A DNA stretch of 64,000 nt from Thermoanaerobaculia bacterium (lineage in GTDB: Bacteria; Acidobacteriota; Thermoanaerobaculia; Multivoradales; Multivoraceae), in the NCBI GenBank assembly GCA_022822365.1, contig JAJEBV010000035.1:74082-138081 (forward strand), in the 5' to 3' direction. Position numbers and translations under genes: made by a program. Under the pieces are notes generated by a model. It did not search any database and was not told the DNA's origin. It was given only the letters and a program-made list of their open reading frames with translations. Shown piece after piece: positions 16,424 through 24,696 of this stretch (position 1 is its first letter; each line of letters opens with the position of its first letter).

Positions 16424-19105
16424 CTAGAAGTCGAAGCGAACGCTCAGCGTGGACCACCAACCGTACAGCTCGATCTGGAGCGGACGGTCGGCCGAGCCTT
16501 CGTAGACCCGGAACGGCTCGTCGGTCAGGTTGATCACGTCGAGCGCCAGCGACCATCCGCCGGCAAGCTGGACGCGGGCCGAGAAGTCCATCTGCTCGTG
16601 GTCGTCGACGTAGACGTCCTCCTCCGGCCCGTCGCCCACCTCGGCAAGGAACTTCCCGGCCAGGTTGTACGACAGCCGGCCCGAGAATCGTCCCTTCTCG
16701 TAGGAGACGGCGAGGTTCGCCACTTCGTCGGACTGTCCCTGGAGCGGCGCGGATGCGCGCTCCGGGTAGTTCGCCTCCGAGTCGGTCAGCGTCATGTTGA
16801 AGTAGATCCCCAGACCCTCGAGCGCTCCCGGGAGGGAACGGAACCGGTTCTGGAACGCGAACTCGAAGCCGGAGACCGAAGCGCTGTCGCCGTTGAGCGG
16901 CTGGGTCACCCGGAACAGATCCTCGCCGCGCAGCTCGTCGAACGTGTAGAGGAAGATGTTGTCCTCCAGCTCCTTGTGAAAGACGCCGGCGGAGACGATC
17001 CCGACGCTCTCGAAGTAGCGCTCGTAGAGCAGGTCGAGATTGAGGGCGCGGGTCACCTCGAGGCTCGGGTTGCCGCGCTCGATCTCCAGATCCTCCTCGA
17101 TCAGGAACTGGTACGGCGCCAGGTCGCTGAACCGCGGCCGCGCCAGTGTCCGCGACACCGCGGCCCGCAGGTTCGACTGGTCGTCCAGCTCGTGGCGCAA
17201 CTGGACGCTCGGCAGGAACTCGGTGTAGCCGTCGGTGCCGAACAGCGGATTGAAGCCGGCGAAGTCGCCCTCCTCGTCGAGCTGCAGCTCGAAGGCCGAG
17301 AACGAGGTATCCGAGTTCTCGACCCGCATGCCGCCGACGAGCGAGGTCTTCGCTCCGAACTGGTACTCCACCATGCCGTAAACCGCCACGGTGTCCTCGC
17401 TCGTGTCGTAGTCGGCGAGATCCTCCTCGTAGTCCCGTTCCTCCTCGAGACGCCCTCCGCCCATCAGGTCGCCGGGAGTCGAGGCGCGCGAGAACTCGCC
17501 AATGTCGCCGTACTTGCCGCCGAAGAAGGGCGAGGGGTTCCTGAAGCCGTCGAGATACGAAGTCAGGAAGATGTCGTCGCCCTCGAACGCGTAGACCTCG
17601 TTGTCCCGGTTCTTGTTCTTGAACCGGCCCTTGGCGCCGAACTTCAGCAGGCCGCCGCGGTCGAGGCCGCCCACCGGCAACGACAGGTCGAAGCGGGCGC
17701 CGACCTCCTCGTCCTCCGTCAGGTTGTTCTCGCGCACGATGTCATCGAGCACGGACTGGCTGATGTCGGCGTTCCGCGGGTTCGCCTGGATGTTCCCCGG
17801 GTTGATCGACGTCGGGCTGACGTTCGGATCGAACTCCACGTCTTCCTGGACGAAGGTCGTGTCGAAGCGGTCGGGCTCGCTTTCCAGGGCCGTGCTGTAG
17901 CTGACCCGGTACTCGAACAGCCTGCCGGCGTCCGAGAAGTACGAGCCGCGAAACGACATCGACCCGATCTCCTGGACCTCGTAGCGGTCCTTCAGTTCCC
18001 GCTCGATCGCGTCGTCGCCCGGCCGGAACCGGAGCCTTCGCCGGTACTCCTGGTCCCCGAACTCGTTCCAGACCGCGTTGAACCTCAGCTCGGCGCTGTC
18101 GGAGGGGCGGCGATCGAGGGTTCCGCTCAGTCCGAGCCGCTCCCGGTTGATCGTGTAGTCGCGTAGCTGCAGTTCGTCCAGCTCGCCGTCGTCATACACG
18201 GGCTCGATGTTGTCCGAGCCGCGGTTCGTGTCGAACAGGCTTCCCGAGAGCACGAGCCCGGTGGCGCTGCCGTTCCAGCGCCGGCCGACGACGAAGTTGC
18301 CCAGCGTCGTGTCGTCGTCCATCAGGTCGTTGTAGCCGCCGCCGAAGGCGATCGACGTTCGCCCTTCCTCCGGCGCCACCTTGGTCACCAGGTTGACGAC
18401 GCCGCCGATCGCATCGGCGTCCATGTCCGGCGTGACGGCCTTCGAGATCTCGATGGACTCGAGGAGATCGGCGGGAATCACGTCCAGGGCGACGCTGCGG
18501 CCGTCTCCCTCCGGCGACGGCAGGCGCTCGCCGTTGATCATCGTCGAACTCATGCCCGGTTCGGTGCCGCGCAGACTGACGTAGCGACCTTCCCCCTGAT
18601 CGCGCTGGAGGCTGACGCCGGGAGCGCGGTGGGTGGCTTCGGCGGCATTGGGATCGGGGAAACGGCCGATCTGATCGGCCGAGACGATGTTGACGATGTC
18701 CAGGGCGTTACGCTGCTGGTTGAGTGCCCGGGCCTGCCCCTGCAGGATCGGATTGCCCGTCACCGTCAACTCCTCCGCGAACACGGCGCTGGTCAGGCGC
18801 AGATCGCGGCGGGAGGTGGCGCCGGCCGCGACCTCCACCTCGATCCGTTCGGGCTCGAACGACAGGTAGTTGATTTCCACTACCTGAGCGCCGGCCGGGA
18901 CCGCGACGAGCCGGTAGGAGCCGTCGGCCTCGCTGTGCGCTGTGAGTTCGTTTCCTTCGACCGTGATCGCGGCGCCGGGCAGAGGATTGCCGTTCGCGTC
19001 GATGACACGGCCGGTGAGGTTGCCGACCTGAGCGGCCGCGGGGACTGCCAGCGCGCCAAGAGCCACCGCCAGCGAGAACACACTCAAACGTCTTGCTCGA
19101 AGCAT
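16424..19105 (-). CDS. TonB-dependent outer-membrane receptor
   Basis: This 893-residue protein has a signal peptide ending PAAAQ and an N-terminal carboxypeptidase-regulatory-like domain (GNLTGRVIDANGNPLPGAAITVEG). A TonB-box-like EELTVTG follows, then the plug domain (VNIVSADQIGRFPDPNAAEA) and a 22-strand barrel ending in LSVRFDF with a terminal Phe. The plug segment SLRGTEPGMSSTMINGERLP resembles the carbohydrate-type TonB receptors of Caulobacter and Xanthomonas. It imports a bulky substrate across the outer membrane using TonB energy. ATG 19105 follows AGGAGAGGCG, an ideal ribosome site. The phosphatase gene follows, so a phosphorylated organic compound is a plausible substrate, by inference. 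Confidence 0.92.
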   Translation of the reverse strand: MLRARRLSVFSLAVALGALAVPAAAQVGNLTGRVIDANGNPLPGAAITVEGNELTAHSEADGSYRLVAVPAGAQVVEINYLSFEPERIEVEVAAGATSRRDLRLTSAVFAEELTVTGNPILQGQARALNQQRNALDIVNIVSADQIGRFPDPNAAEATHRAPGVSLQRDQGEGRYVSLRGTEPGMSSTMINGERLPSPEGDGRSVALDVIPADLLESIEISKAVTPDMDADAIGGVVNLVTKVAPEEGRTSIAFGGGYNDLMDDDTTLGNFVVGRRWNGSATGLVLSGSLFDTNRGSDNIEPVYDDGELDELQLRDYTINRERLGLSGTLDRRPSDSAELRFNAVWNEFGDQEYRRRLRFRPGDDAIERELKDRYEVQEIGSMSFRGSYFSDAGRLFEYRVSYSTALESEPDRFDTTFVQEDVEFDPNVSPTSINPGNIQANPRNADISQSVLDDIVRENNLTEDEEVGARFDLSLPVGGLDRGGLLKFGAKGRFKNKNRDNEVYAFEGDDIFLTSYLDGFRNPSPFFGGKYGDIGEFSRASTPGDLMGGGRLEEERDYEEDLADYDTSEDTVAVYGMVEYQFGAKTSLVGGMRVENSDTSFSAFELQLDEEGDFAGFNPLFGTDGYTEFLPSVQLRHELDDQSNLRAAVSRTLARPRFSDLAPYQFLIEEDLEIERGNPSLEVTRALNLDLLYERYFESVGIVSAGVFHKELEDNIFLYTFDELRGEDLFRVTQPLNGDSASVSGFEFAFQNRFRSLPGALEGLGIYFNMTLTDSEANYPERASAPLQGQSDEVANLAVSYEKGRFSGRLSYNLAGKFLAEVGDGPEEDVYVDDHEQMDFSARVQLAGGWSLALDVINLTDEPFRVYEGSADRPLQIELYGWWSTLSVRFDF

Positions 19106-19201
19106 CGCCTCTCCTTGTATGCGTCGGGGCATGGACGGGGCGTTCGGCCCCTCCGCAAGGCTCCTCCCCTCAGGTGAAGGTTCTGAGAAGACGGCCGACA
19201 G

Positions 19202-20068
19202 CTACGGCGCGGCTTCGAGAAGCTGGTTCATCACCGCCTGCGCGTTCTCCGGCCGGCCAAGGTGCAACCCCATGCCCGGCATCGGCGCCACCGGCACGAG
19301 AACGCGGGCGACCCCGAGTTCGGCGAGCAAGCGCAGGCTGGACAGGTCTTCACCGATGCCCGTCGTGATCTCGAGGGCGTGCGGGTCCCGGCCGTGTTCG
19401 GCGGCTACGTCGCGCGCCAGTTGGACCAGCTCGGCGGCGGCCCCGCGCGCGGGAAAGAAACCATCGCCCAACCTGCCCGCCCGCCGCGCGGCGGCCTTCG
19501 AGTGGCCGCCGACGATGATGGGAACGCTGCCATTGACCGGCTGCGGCCGGCAGTAGGCGGCGTCGAAGTGGACGAACTCGCCGTGGTAGGTCGGACGTTC
19601 GGCGCCCCAGAGTTCGCGCATCGCCTCGATGTACTCGTCGGTGCGGCGCCCGCGGTCGGCGAAGGGCGCGCCGATCGCGTCGAACTCTTCCTTCAGCCAG
19701 CCGACGCCGATCCCCAGCAGGAGGCGGCCCCCGGTCAGATGATCGAGCGTCGCGACCTGCTTGGCCGCCACCACCGGATTGTGCTGGGGCACGATGAGGA
19801 TGCCGGTCCCGAAGCGGATCCGCCGTGTCTGCGAGGCGACGAACGCCATCCAGATCAACGGGTCGGGCAGGTCGAAGTCGTCCCGTCCGCCGGCCATCTT
19901 CCCGTCCGGCGAGTAGGGGTAGGCCGACTCGTACCCGCCCGGAACGACCGTGTGCTCGACGGTCCAGATCGACTCGAAGCCCGCCTCGTCCGCGGCCTGG
20001 ACCAGTTCCACCGCCAGGCCCGGATCGACGTAGCGTCCCGTGTTGCAGTACCGAAGTCCGAACTTCAT
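19202..20068 (-). CDS. LLM-class F420/FMN-dependent oxidoreductase
   Basis: This 288-residue luciferase-like TIM-barrel oxidoreductase starts MKFGLRYCNTGRYVDPGLAVEL. Typical family stretches are FESIWTVEHTVVP, FGTGILIVPQHNPVVAAKQVATLDHLTGGRLLLGIGVGW and VPIIVGGHSKAAARRAGRLGDGF. The pattern fits the F420-dependent subgroup used by actinobacteria and some Acidobacteriota-like lineages, but FMN cannot be excluded. The substrate is unknown. The start is at ATG 20068, where homology begins; upstream in-frame codons have no family similarity. It stands alone, divergent from the Nudix gene. Confidence 0.85.
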   Translation of the reverse strand: MKFGLRYCNTGRYVDPGLAVELVQAADEAGFESIWTVEHTVVPGGYESAYPYSPDGKMAGGRDDFDLPDPLIWMAFVASQTRRIRFGTGILIVPQHNPVVAAKQVATLDHLTGGRLLLGIGVGWLKEEFDAIGAPFADRGRRTDEYIEAMRELWGAERPTYHGEFVHFDAAYCRPQPVNGSVPIIVGGHSKAAARRAGRLGDGFFPARGAAAELVQLARDVAAEHGRDPHALEITTGIGEDLSSLRLLAELGVARVLVPVAPMPGMGLHLGRPENAQAVMNQLLEAAP

Positions 20069-20129
20069 GAGTGGCGCAGTGTAACGGTACGCACCAAGAG
20101 CCGGACCGCTAGCGCAATCCTCCGCTACG

Positions 20130-20696
20130 ATGCCGGCCGTGCACGAAGCCGCCGGCAGGACGCAGGTCGCCGACATCGACTGGTCTTCCTGGCGCGCCGT
20201 CGACCGGGCCACCTTGACGTTCGTCCTCCAGGACGGTCAGGTGCTCCTGATCCGCAAGAAGCGGGGCCTGGGCGCCGGCAAGGTGAACGGCCCCGGCGGC
20301 CGCCTTGAACCGGACGAGGAGCCAGTCGACTGCGCCGTCCGGGAAGTCGAGGAGGAACTCGGCATCACACCGCTCGGCCTGGAGTACCGCGGCGAGAACC
20401 TCTTCCAGTTCACCGATGGCTACTCGATCCACGTCTACGCGTTTACCGCCACAGGATACGAGGGCGACATTCGGGAGACCGAGGAAGCCACGCCCATGTG
20501 GACGAACCTGGACGCCATTCCCTACGACGAGATGTGGGAAGATGACCGGCTCTGGTTACCCCACTCCCTGGGCGGCCTCACGCCGCAAGGCCGCTACATC
20601 TTCGACGGCGACCGCATGCTGGACTGGGAACTCGAAGTCGACGGCAAGCTCTACAGTCCGCGAGCACCCGGGTGCTCGCGTCCAGAGGTGCGTTGA
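20130..20696 (+). CDS. Nudix hydrolase, MutT/MTH1-like
   Basis: This 188-residue Nudix protein has the box GGRLEPDEEPVDCAVREVEEELGI (pattern Gx5Ex7REVxEExGI) at about residues 55-78, with all metal-binding glutamates present. ATLTFVLQDGQVLLIRKKRGLGAGKVNGPGG and TPMWTNLDAIPYDEMWEDDRLWLP resemble the 2-hydroxy-dATP/8-oxo-dGTP hydrolases of the MTH1 type, suggesting a role in cleaning oxidised nucleotides. The last codons overlap a 22-bp perfect palindrome (20659-20680) and the left arm of the operator-like site before the Zur gene. This suggests the C-terminus of about 15 residues is not conserved. Confidence 0.85.
   Translation: MPAVHEAAGRTQVADIDWSSWRAVDRATLTFVLQDGQVLLIRKKRGLGAGKVNGPGGRLEPDEEPVDCAVREVEEELGITPLGLEYRGENLFQFTDGYSIHVYAFTATGYEGDIRETEEATPMWTNLDAIPYDEMWEDDRLWLPHSLGGLTPQGRYIFDGDRMLDWELEVDGKLYSPRAPGCSRPEVR
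20659..20680. repeat. 22-bp perfect palindrome at the 3' end of the Nudix gene
   Basis: The sequence centred on ACCCGGGT is fully self-complementary over 22 bp (arms CGCGAGCACCC and GGGTGCTCGCG). It lies within the last Nudix codons, 47 bp before the Zur-type gene. It could fold as a terminator-like hairpin for the Nudix mRNA or bind a dimeric regulator. It is unrelated to the dispersed repeat family. Confidence 0.5.
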
Positions 20697-20721
20697 CGAT
20701 AACTGAGAATCGAGTATCATC
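20695..20721. promoter_or_regulatory. Fur/Zur-like operator candidate
   Basis: The imperfect palindrome GACGATA-N13-TATCATC has arms matching at 6 of 7 positions. It sits 5 bp before the start codon of the Fur-family gene, as expected for autoregulation. It is A/T-richer than its surroundings. Binding of the neighbouring regulator, with zinc as corepressor, is inferred from the gene content downstream. Confidence 0.45.
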
Positions 20722-20726
20722 CGCCC

Positions 20727-21095
20727 ATGCGGAGGGCCAGGCAGCAGCAGACCGTCCTCCGAGCTCTTGACGAAGCGGACGGTCCCCTGTCCGCCAGGGA
20801 ACTGTGGAGCCGCCTGAGCGGAACGGGCGTCGGTCTCGCCACGGTGTACCGCGCTCTCCAACGGGGTGTCGAGGAAGGCACGCTGGAGACGGTCGAGGTG
20901 TTGGGCGGCGGGCTGCGGTACGAGCCCAGGGACCGCGAGCATCACCATCACTTTCTCTGCTCGAGCTGCGACCGCGCGTTCGATCTCTTCGGTTGCGTCG
21001 AGGGCCTCGAGTCCCTGCTTCCAGGCGGGTTTCGGATGACCGGACACGAGGTGGTGTTGCTCGGAACCTGCGATGGGTGTGGCGATGCGGCGTGA
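20727..21095 (+). CDS. Fur-family regulator, probably zinc-responsive (Zur)
   Basis: This 122-residue protein has the Fur winged-helix (LSARELWSRLSGTGVGLATVYRALQ, residues 21-45) and the metal-binding dimerisation region. That region includes the ligand-rich EHHHHFLCSSCDRAFDL and a C-terminal TCDGCGD pair for structural zinc. The protein is short for Fur and lacks the usual N-terminal extension, as in many Zur proteins. The genes that follow (ECF metal transporter, COG0523 GTPases) are typical zinc-regulon members, so it probably represses the locus when zinc is sufficient. The assignment of zinc over nickel or cobalt is inference. Confidence 0.8.
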   Translation: MRRARQQQTVLRALDEADGPLSARELWSRLSGTGVGLATVYRALQRGVEEGTLETVEVLGGGLRYEPRDREHHHHFLCSSCDRAFDLFGCVEGLESLLPGGFRMTGHEVVLLGTCDGCGDAA

Positions 21096-21108
21096 CGGTC
21101 GCCCAGGA

Positions 21109-21128
21109 GCGGTGGACGTCGCCACCGC
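21109..21128 (+). promoter_or_regulatory. Stem-loop between the Zur-type gene and the ECF transporter genes
   Basis: GCGGTGG pairs with CCACCGC around a 6-nt loop, and an outer GGAGCG/CGCTCC pair extends it. It lies in the 90-bp spacer and could tune read-through into the transporter genes. No riboswitch consensus (cobalamin, NiCo) is visible. Confidence 0.3.
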
Positions 21129-21185
21129 CTGATCGCTCCCCTCCTGCCCCGGTTCTGCCTCGATCTCAAGCCAGGGAAGGCGCTG

Positions 21186-22109
21186 ATGCATCTAGCAGAA
21201 GGAGTGCTACCGCTCAGCCAGGCCGTCGCGTGGAGCGCCCTCGCCGCACCCACTGTCTATTGGAGCCTTCGTGGCGAGCAACGGACGCGACGCGACACAC
21301 CGTCGTCCTCGATCGTCATGGCGGGCGTAACGAGCCTGCTCTTCGCCGGCACCCTGCTGCCGCTGCCGGTCCCGGTCGTGGGCGCAACCAGTCACATCTG
21401 CCTTACGCCGGTGCTCGCCCTGCTCGTCGGCGTCCGTCGCGTCGTGTGGCCCACCTTCTTCGTGCTCCTGCTGCAGGCCGTCTTCTTCGCTCACGGCGGG
21501 ATCACGACGCTGGGGGTCAACTTCCTGACACTGGGACTGCTGGGGCCTCTGACGACAGTCGGCGTTTGGGCTCTGCTCCAGCGGCTCGGCGTGGACGGGT
21601 CTCTCCGCGTCGCGCTCGCCTGTGGCGTCGGCGGCCTGAGCGTCTACGTGGCGGACGCCGCGGTGCTCGCCGTGGCGTTGTCCGAGGTGACGGCGCCAGC
21701 GACGACCTTCGGCGCGGTGCTGATCGGATTCGCCCCCGTCCAGATCCCCCTGGCGGTTCTCGAAGCCTTCGCCTCCATCGGCATCGTACGGCTGCTGGCC
21801 ACACGTCGGCCGGACCTCCTGCCGAACTCGCTGAGGGGACTTCGCACCGTGTCCGCGCCCGCCGCGTCCGCCATGCTTCTGTTGCTCGTAGTCGGCCTGT
21901 CGGGCTGCGCCTATGAAGGAATCGACGGAACCGTGTTCGGTGCGACCGCGGAGGAGGCGGGGCGACCGCCAACAGGGAGCATCGTCGACCTGAGTCACGG
22001 GGAGGTCGGGCTCGCGATGTCGATCCTCATCCTCTTCGGAGTGGGCTTTGTCGCGGGGCGCACCTGGGAACGAGTGCTCGGAGGAGGACGCGATGCACCT
22101 CCACGCTGA
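21186..22109 (+). CDS. CbiM-type ECF substrate component with CbiN-like tail
   Basis: This 307-residue membrane protein begins MHLAEGVLPLSQA, matching the invariant CbiM/NikM start in which the N-terminal residues and His2 bind the metal. Residues 1-225 form about seven transmembrane helices. After a short loop the C-terminal part (CAYEGIDGTVFGATAEE ... MSILILFGVGFVAGRTWERVL) has the two-helix CbiN/PDGLE-like layout, so M and N components are fused. It captures a transition-metal ion for import. Context points to zinc, although cobalt and nickel are the classical substrates. AGGGAAGG precedes ATG 21186. The end overlaps the next gene by 17 bp. Confidence 0.8.
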   Translation: MHLAEGVLPLSQAVAWSALAAPTVYWSLRGEQRTRRDTPSSSIVMAGVTSLLFAGTLLPLPVPVVGATSHICLTPVLALLVGVRRVVWPTFFVLLLQAVFFAHGGITTLGVNFLTLGLLGPLTTVGVWALLQRLGVDGSLRVALACGVGGLSVYVADAAVLAVALSEVTAPATTFGAVLIGFAPVQIPLAVLEAFASIGIVRLLATRRPDLLPNSLRGLRTVSAPAASAMLLLLVVGLSGCAYEGIDGTVFGATAEEAGRPPTGSIVDLSHGEVGLAMSILILFGVGFVAGRTWERVLGGGRDAPPR

Positions 22110-23427
22110 GCATTCCCTGTTCTTCGAGCGCCGCCAGCCGCTGTGGGTTGCGGCATTGGCTGTCGCGCTGACCAGCAGCGTGCTGATCGTCAACGCAGGC
22201 GCGCGAAGCACCGTCCTGTCCCTGACCTGTTCCGGGCTCGGCGCGGTGCTTCTGCTGTTCGCACATGCCCATGGACGCCGCAGGATCAAGCCTGCCCTCG
22301 CGTGGACCCTGGGCGTCGTGGCGCTCGCCCTGCTCGCTGGGGTCGCCCTGAATTCCGACACGGACGTCATCGTCCAGACGAGCGCCAGGGTCCTGTGTGG
22401 CGCCATCTGGATCCTCTGGCTGGGCACCCAGATCGACTGGGCGTCGCTGCGACAACTCCTGCTTCGGATTCGGATACCCGAGGGCATCGTGGCCAGCCTC
22501 GACCACGCGCTCATGCACGGTGTCCTCGCCCAGCGCGAGTGGGTCCAGCGGCGTGACGCGGGCCGTCTCCGCCTGGGGTCACCGCGTTTGCCTGCGGCCG
22601 CCTGGGGACCGCTGCTCGGCGAAGGCGCCCTGCATGCCTTTACGCGCCTCGAACGCGCCGAGGAGAACGGCCTGCTGCGCAGTGCCTCCTGGGAAGACGT
22701 TCAGGCTCATGACGGCGTCCACCTCGACGCCATCGACGTCAAACGTGGTGGACACCTCGTGCTCCGGCAGCTCGAACTTCGCCTGGCAAGAGCGGAGTGG
22801 CTGCTCGTGCTGGGGCCAAGTGGAGCCGGGAAGTCGAGCTTGCTGCGCCTGCTCGCGGGGCTCGACGGACCCACGCGAGGGACCATGACGCGCCTGGGAA
22901 GCCACGTGTCGCCCGACACGACGCTCCGCGCCCGGCTCCACGGACGCGTGGCCCTTCTCGGCCAGAACCCGGAACACCACTTCATCGCGAGCACGGTTGC
23001 CGAGGACATTGCCTGGGGCCTGCTTCGCCGTGGCGTCGAGCCAGGCGAGGCGCGACATCGCTCCCGCGAGGTGGCGACGGCCTTGCGCATAGATCATCTG
23101 CTGCAGCGTCCGTGTCATCAACTCAGCTTCGGGGAGCAGCGCCGCGTTGCACTCGCCGGTCTCCTGGTGCTCGAGCCCGCGTTGCTCCTCCTCGACGAGC
23201 CCACGGTCGGGCTCGACCCCGTCGCGGCCCTTGAGCTGCGCACGCTCGTTGCAGAAGCTGTTCGCCGAGCGAACGCTACCTGCGTCTGGGCAACCCACTG
23301 CCTTCACTCGCTGCCATCCCAGGCGACGCGCGCCATCCTGCTGCGCGACCGGCGCGTTCTCTTCGATGGGTCTACGGAAGAAGGGCTGTCGGAACCGTGG
23401 CTCATCCGGGCTGGTCTCGCCGTCTAG
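22093..23427 (+). CDS. Single-chain ECF transporter: T component fused to ATPase
   Basis: This 444-residue fusion carries both energising parts of an ECF transporter. Residues 1-195 are a CbiQ-like T component with four or five transmembrane segments and a coupling helix region (HALMHGVLAQREWVQRRDAGRLRLGSP). Residues 210-444 are a CbiO-type ATPase with Walker A GPSGAGKSS, Q-loop LGQNPEHHFIAS, signature LSFGEQRRVALAG, Walker B LLLLDEPTVGLD and switch ATHCLHS. Only one ATPase is encoded, so a homodimer would give a T2A2 arrangement. ATG 22093 is chosen because GGAGGAGG lies 7 nt upstream; longer starts would overlap CbiM further. The fusion order T-A is less common than separate genes. Confidence 0.85.
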   Translation: MHLHAEHSLFFERRQPLWVAALAVALTSSVLIVNAGARSTVLSLTCSGLGAVLLLFAHAHGRRRIKPALAWTLGVVALALLAGVALNSDTDVIVQTSARVLCGAIWILWLGTQIDWASLRQLLLRIRIPEGIVASLDHALMHGVLAQREWVQRRDAGRLRLGSPRLPAAAWGPLLGEGALHAFTRLERAEENGLLRSASWEDVQAHDGVHLDAIDVKRGGHLVLRQLELRLARAEWLLVLGPSGAGKSSLLRLLAGLDGPTRGTMTRLGSHVSPDTTLRARLHGRVALLGQNPEHHFIASTVAEDIAWGLLRRGVEPGEARHRSREVATALRIDHLLQRPCHQLSFGEQRRVALAGLLVLEPALLLLDEPTVGLDPVAALELRTLVAEAVRRANATCVWATHCLHSLPSQATRAILLRDRRVLFDGSTEEGLSEPWLIRAGLAV

Positions 23428-23430
23428 CCG

Positions 23431-24657
23431 ATGCGTCAGTCCAACCACTCACGCCTCCCCGTCACCGTCCTGTCGGGCTTCCTCGGAGCGGGAAAGACCA
23501 CGCTCCTCAACCAGGTACTCAACAACCGGCAGGGCCGGCGCGTCGCGGTGATCGTGAACGACATGAGCGAGGTCAACATCGACGCGGCGCTCGTTGAGCG
23601 TGGCGGTGCGGAACTCTCCCGGACCGAGGAGAAGCTGGTCGAGATGTCGAACGGCTGCATCTGCTGCACGCTGCGAGACGACCTGCTCGCCGAGGTCTCA
23701 CGGCTCGCGCAGGAGAGACGTTTCGACTACCTGCTGATCGAGTCCACGGGGATCTCGGAGCCCATTCCCGTCGCGCAGACCTTCACGTTCGAGGACGAGA
23801 ACGGTGTGAGTCTGAGTCAGGTGTCGCGTCTCGACACGATGGTCACGGTCGTGGACGCGGCGAGCTTCCTGCGGGACTACAACGCCGCCGAGGCGCTCCA
23901 GGACCGCAGTGAGTCGCTGGGCGAAGAGGATGACCGGACGTTGACCGATCTGCTCGTCGACCAGATCGAGTTCGCCGACGTCATCGTGCTGAACAAGGTC
24001 GATCTCGCGAGCAACGAGCAGGCTCTCGAGGTCGAGGCCATCGTGAAGGCGCTCAACCCCGGTGCGAAGGTCCTCATGGCGGCGCACGGACAGGCCCCGC
24101 TCGAATGCGTGCTCGACACAGGCCTGTTCGACTACGAGAAGGCGGCGAACTCCGCCGGTTGGATTCGAGAGCTTCAGGGTGAGCACACGCCGGAGACCGA
24201 AGAGTACGGCATCTCGAGCTTCACCTATCGGACGCCGAAGCCCTTCGACGCCGAGAAGCTCTGGGCGTTTCTGCACGACGACGACAACTGGAGCGGCGTG
24301 ATCCGCTCGAAGGGCTTCTTCTGGGTCGCCGCCGACCATCGGGTCGCCTACGAGTGGGCCCAGGCCGGTGGCGTCAGCGACGTGAACCCCGCCGGGATGT
24401 GGTGGGCGGCCGTGCCTCGAGATCACTGGGAGCACCCCGAGGGCCAGCGACCTGACGAGCAGCCGGGCTGGCATCCACGCTTCGGCGACCGCGCGCAGGA
24501 GCTCGTCTTCATCGGCCAGCAGATGCCCGAGGCGGCGATGCGCGCCCGCCTCGACGCGTGCCTGCTCGACGAGCGCGTCGCTTCCGCCGGCAGCAAGACC
24601 TGGGCGGGACTCCGGAATCCGTTTCCGCAATTTCGTCCCGCCGAGGAGTCAGCGTGA
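23431..24657 (+). CDS. COG0523 metal-chaperone GTPase (ZigA/YciC-like)
   Basis: This 408-residue G3E GTPase has Walker [11 protein letters not shown] (15-24), the zinc-binding CICC motif at Cys76-x-Cys78-Cys79, the switch ESTGISEP and the base-specificity NKVD motif. The C-terminal CobW-C domain contains [34 protein letters not shown] and a closing region with several His residues. Proteins of this subfamily are induced when zinc is low and deliver zinc to client enzymes. The gene starts 3 bp after the transporter ATPase and belongs to the same operon. Confidence 0.88.
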   Translation: MRQSNHSRLPVTVLSGFLGAGKTTLLNQVLNNRQGRRVAVIVNDMSEVNIDAALVERGGAELSRTEEKLVEMSNGCICCTLRDDLLAEVSRLAQERRFDYLLIESTGISEPIPVAQTFTFEDENGVSLSQVSRLDTMVTVVDAASFLRDYNAAEALQDRSESLGEEDDRTLTDLLVDQIEFADVIVLNKVDLASNEQALEVEAIVKALNPGAKVLMAAHGQAPLECVLDTGLFDYEKAANSAGWIRELQGEHTPETEEYGISSFTYRTPKPFDAEKLWAFLHDDDNWSGVIRSKGFFWVAADHRVAYEWAQAGGVSDVNPAGMWWAAVPRDHWEHPEGQRPDEQPGWHPRFGDRAQELVFIGQQMPEAAMRARLDACLLDERVASAGSKTWAGLRNPFPQFRPAEESA

Positions 24658-24696
24658 CCGAAAGTCGCACCTTTCCCCCTTAAGGAGAACAGCTAG

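Noticed and set aside
15179..18166. Plus-strand open frame of almost 1000 codons opposite the TonB receptor and phosphatase
   Set aside because: Both minus-strand genes have signal peptides, ribosome sites and full domain sets; the antisense product is low-complexity in Arg, Val, Gln and Asp.
21096..21185. Cobalamin or NiCo riboswitch before the ECF genes
   Set aside because: The spacer is too short and lacks the B12-box or the four-way-junction pattern; only a simple stem-loop is present.
22048..22092. Longer start for the ECF T-A fusion
   Set aside because: It would overlap CbiM by 62 bp, while ATG 22093 has GGAGGAGG at ideal distance.
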